Below, piece after piece: positions 4,570 through 6,064 of a DNA stretch of 6,064 nucleotides (the first letter of the stretch is position 1; every line of letters starts with the position of its first letter). The DNA comes from an uncultured Eubacteriales bacterium. GTDB taxonomy: Bacteria > Bacillota > Clostridia > Oscillospirales > Oscillospiraceae. The notes under the pieces were generated by a model. That model was not told where the DNA came from, ran no database searches, and saw only the letters and a list, made by a program, of their open reading frames with translations. The stretch covers positions 1 through 6,064 of the forward strand of contig USMP01000091.1 in NCBI GenBank assembly GCA_900555795.1, written 5' to 3'. The position numbers and the translations under genes were made by a program.

Positions 4570-5541
4570 ATGCGAATTGGACAAGTCAACATCCACTCCC
4601 GGCTGGCGCTGGCCCCCATGGCCGGGGTGACGGACGCCGCCTACCGGCAGATTTGCTCCGAACTGGGCGCGGGGCTGACGTATACGGAGTTGGTCAGCGC
4701 CAAGGCCCTGTGCTATCAGGATAAAAAGAGCCGTCAGCTGCTTGCCCCCTTTCCCGGCGAGCACCCCTTTGCCGCCCAGATTTTCGGCAGCGACCCGGTG
4801 TGCATGGCGGAGGCCGCCCAGATTGCCGCGGAGGTCAGCGGTGCGGATCTCCTGGACATCAACATGGGCTGCCCGGTAGGCAAGGTGGTGTCCAACGGGG
4901 ACGGCTCCGCCCTCATGCGGGACCCGGAAAAGGCCGCCCGCGTCGCCGAGGCGGTGGTGCGGGCCTGCCCCGTACCGGTGACGGTGAAGATGCGCCGGGG
5001 CTGGGACAAGGGCAGCATCAACGCCGTGGAACTGAGCCAAATGCTGGAGCAGGTGGGCGTGTCCGCCATTGCCGTCCACGGCCGCACCCGGGTACAGCTC
5101 TACGGAGGCGTGGCCGACTGGAGCACCATCCGGGCGGTGAAGGAGGCGGTGTCCATCCCGGTGATCGCCAACGGGGACGTGTTCTCCGGGGCGGACGCGG
5201 TGCGGATTTTGCGGCAGACCGGGGCGGATATGGCGATGATTGGCCGCGGCTCCTTCGGCAACCCCTGGATTTTTCAGGAGGCCGCCGCCGCCCTGGCGGG
5301 GGACCCGATTCCGGAAAAGCCGCCCCTGGCGGAGCGGTGTGACACCGCCGTGCGCCAGATTGAACTGGCCGCCCGGTACGGATGCGAAAAAGTGGCGGTG
5401 CTGACCGCCCGGCGGCACTACGCCTGGTACCTCAAGGGGGTGCCCCACGCCTCCTACTACAAGGAACAGATCGTCCGCATGGAGACGCTGGATGACGTCT
5501 ACCGGGTGACGAGCGGGATCAAGAGGGATCTGCATGACTGA
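4570..5541 (+). CDS. dusB: tRNA dihydrouridine synthase (DusB type)
   Basis: This 323-residue cytoplasmic flavoenzyme reduces uridine to dihydrouridine in the tRNA D-loop region, using FMN and NAD(P)H. The TIM-barrel motifs appear in order. APMAGVTD (15-22) is in the FMN-site segment. DINMGCPVGKVVSNGDGSAL (96-115) carries the catalytic Cys101. VKMRRGW (139-145) has the phosphate/FMN-contacting Lys140. VHGRTR (169-174) has His170. IANGDVFS (199-206) and MIGRGSFGNPWIF (223-235) close the FMN pocket. The C-terminal helical tRNA-binding part follows (about 250-323, including HYAWYLKGVPHASYYK). Length is normal and all key residues are present. ATG at 4570 has AGGAGG ending 7 nt upstream. A strong promoter and a hairpin-containing leader precede it. 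Its last codons overlap the sigma factor start by 8 bp, indicating one transcript and probable translational coupling. Confidence 0.97.
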   Translation: MRIGQVNIHSRLALAPMAGVTDAAYRQICSELGAGLTYTELVSAKALCYQDKKSRQLLAPFPGEHPFAAQIFGSDPVCMAEAAQIAAEVSGADLLDINMGCPVGKVVSNGDGSALMRDPEKAARVAEAVVRACPVPVTVKMRRGWDKGSINAVELSQMLEQVGVSAIAVHGRTRVQLYGGVADWSTIRAVKEAVSIPVIANGDVFSGADAVRILRQTGADMAMIGRGSFGNPWIFQEAAAALAGDPIPEKPPLAERCDTAVRQIELAARYGCEKVAVLTARRHYAWYLKGVPHASYYKEQIVRMETLDDVYRVTSGIKRDLHD

Positions 5542-6064
5542 ACAGGAACTGGTACGCGCCGCCGCCGGGCGGGATGAAGCCGCCTTTGAGGAGTTGGTGC
5601 GCGCCTATGAGAATAAGGTATACTGTCTGGCGCTGCGGATGTGCGGCAGCCCGGAGGACGCCGCGGAGGTGGCTCAGGAGGCGTTCCTGGCCGCCTGGCG
5701 GGGCCTGCCCACCTTCCGGGGGGAGGCGGGCTTTTCCACCTGGCTCTACCGGCTGGCCTCCAACGCCGCCATCGATCACCTGCGGCGGGCCAAAAAGCAG
5801 CGTGGGGATCTGAGCCTGGATGACGAGGACCTGGGTCTGGACGCTGTCAGCGAGGACTCCGGCCCCCAGGACGCGGCGGAGCGGCAGGAACTGCGTCAGG
5901 CGGTGACGGCGGCGCTGCGCCTTCTCAGCGACGACCACCGGCAGGTGCTGGTGCTGCGGGAAATCCAGAGTCTCAGCTACGAGGAGATCGCCGAGGTGCT
6001 GGAACTGGATCTGGGGACGGTAAAAAGCCGTATCTCCCGGGCCAGAAGCGCGCTGCGCAAAATA
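5534..6064 (+). CDS. ECF-type RNA polymerase sigma factor, 3' end beyond window
   Basis: The frame stays open for 177 codons to the last base of the window, so the stop codon is missing. It is a sigma-70 family protein of the extracytoplasmic-function group, which directs RNA polymerase to stress or envelope promoters and has only regions 2 and 4. Region 2 spans about residues 15-90 with AEVAQEAFLAAWRGLPTFRG and FSTWLYRLASNAAIDHLRR (core binding and -10 recognition). An acidic linker (about 93-115) follows. Region 4 (about 118-177) carries the helix-turn-helix SLSYEEIAEVLELDLGTVKS (146-165) for -35 recognition. Probably only a few to about twenty residues are missing. ATG 5534 lies inside the end of dusB (ATGACTGA overlap), with AAGAGGG 6 nt upstream. 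A zinc-finger anti-sigma gene commonly follows such genes and may lie just outside. The signal it answers cannot be told. Confidence 0.94.
   Translation, partial: MTEQELVRAAAGRDEAAFEELVRAYENKVYCLALRMCGSPEDAAEVAQEAFLAAWRGLPTFRGEAGFSTWLYRLASNAAIDHLRRAKKQRGDLSLDDEDLGLDAVSEDSGPQDAAERQELRQAVTAALRLLSDDHRQVLVLREIQSLSYEEIAEVLELDLGTVKSRISRARSALRKI

Noticed and set aside
4342..5535. Long minus-strand open frame (about 397 codons) opposite dusB
   Set aside because: Low-complexity Gly/His/Arg-rich translation with no domain; dusB on the plus strand has all family motifs.
5519..5938. Minus-strand open frame opposite the sigma factor
   Set aside because: The plus strand encodes a clear sigma region 2 and region 4; the antisense product is Pro/Gly-rich and unrecognisable.
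1..6064. CRISPR array, tRNA or rRNA genes
   Set aside because: No regularly spaced repeat units, no tRNA cloverleaf ends or T-loop motif, and no rRNA-like conserved stretches were seen on either strand.

Overview
The window looks like the chromosome of a G+C-rich Clostridia member, most likely an Oscillospiraceae-type gut bacterium. This is inferred from strong AGGAGG ribosome sites, a TnpW/serine-recombinase type mobile element, DusB and ECF sigma protein styles, and chromosomal genes around 60-68% G+C in sampled lines. The species cannot be named from sequence alone.

Left part (1-2082) is the end of an integrative/conjugative-type element. It holds a TnpW-like small protein (+), a short M50/site-2-protease-like membrane metallopeptidase (-), a YjdF-family (DUF2992) protein (-) with a long structured leader, and the first 120 residues of a large serine recombinase (+). 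Sampled lines here run from about 38% G+C (M50 gene) to about 53% (recombinase), well below the right part. The yjdF leader and the recombinase are divergently transcribed from extended -10 promoters about 110 bp apart.

At 2074-2082 the recombinase reading frame passes without interruption into the C-terminal two-fifths or so of an M20-family amidohydrolase. The join lies on a Gly-Val-Asp that fits both families. The resulting 308-codon ORF lacks the recombinase DNA-binding part and most amidohydrolase metal ligands, so it is read as a deletion or rearrangement scar (or an assembly join), not a working enzyme.

Right part (2083-6064) is ordinary chromosome. A strong bidirectional terminator (2702-2741) separates the amidohydrolase remnant from a convergent sodium:solute symporter (-). 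A 348-bp divergent intergenic region carries one good promoter for the symporter and one for dusB, plus a hairpin-containing dusB leader. dusB (tRNA dihydrouridine synthase) overlaps by 8 bp the start of an ECF-type sigma factor that runs off the window end.

The most interesting signal is the yjdF leader. It has several hairpins directly after the predicted transcription start. Its last hairpin presents a 9-nt loop exactly complementary to the yjdF Shine-Dalgarno sequence, which suggests a translational riboswitch. Next is the in-frame recombinase/amidohydrolase chimera, then a 28-bp dyad centred on the recombinase -10 element.
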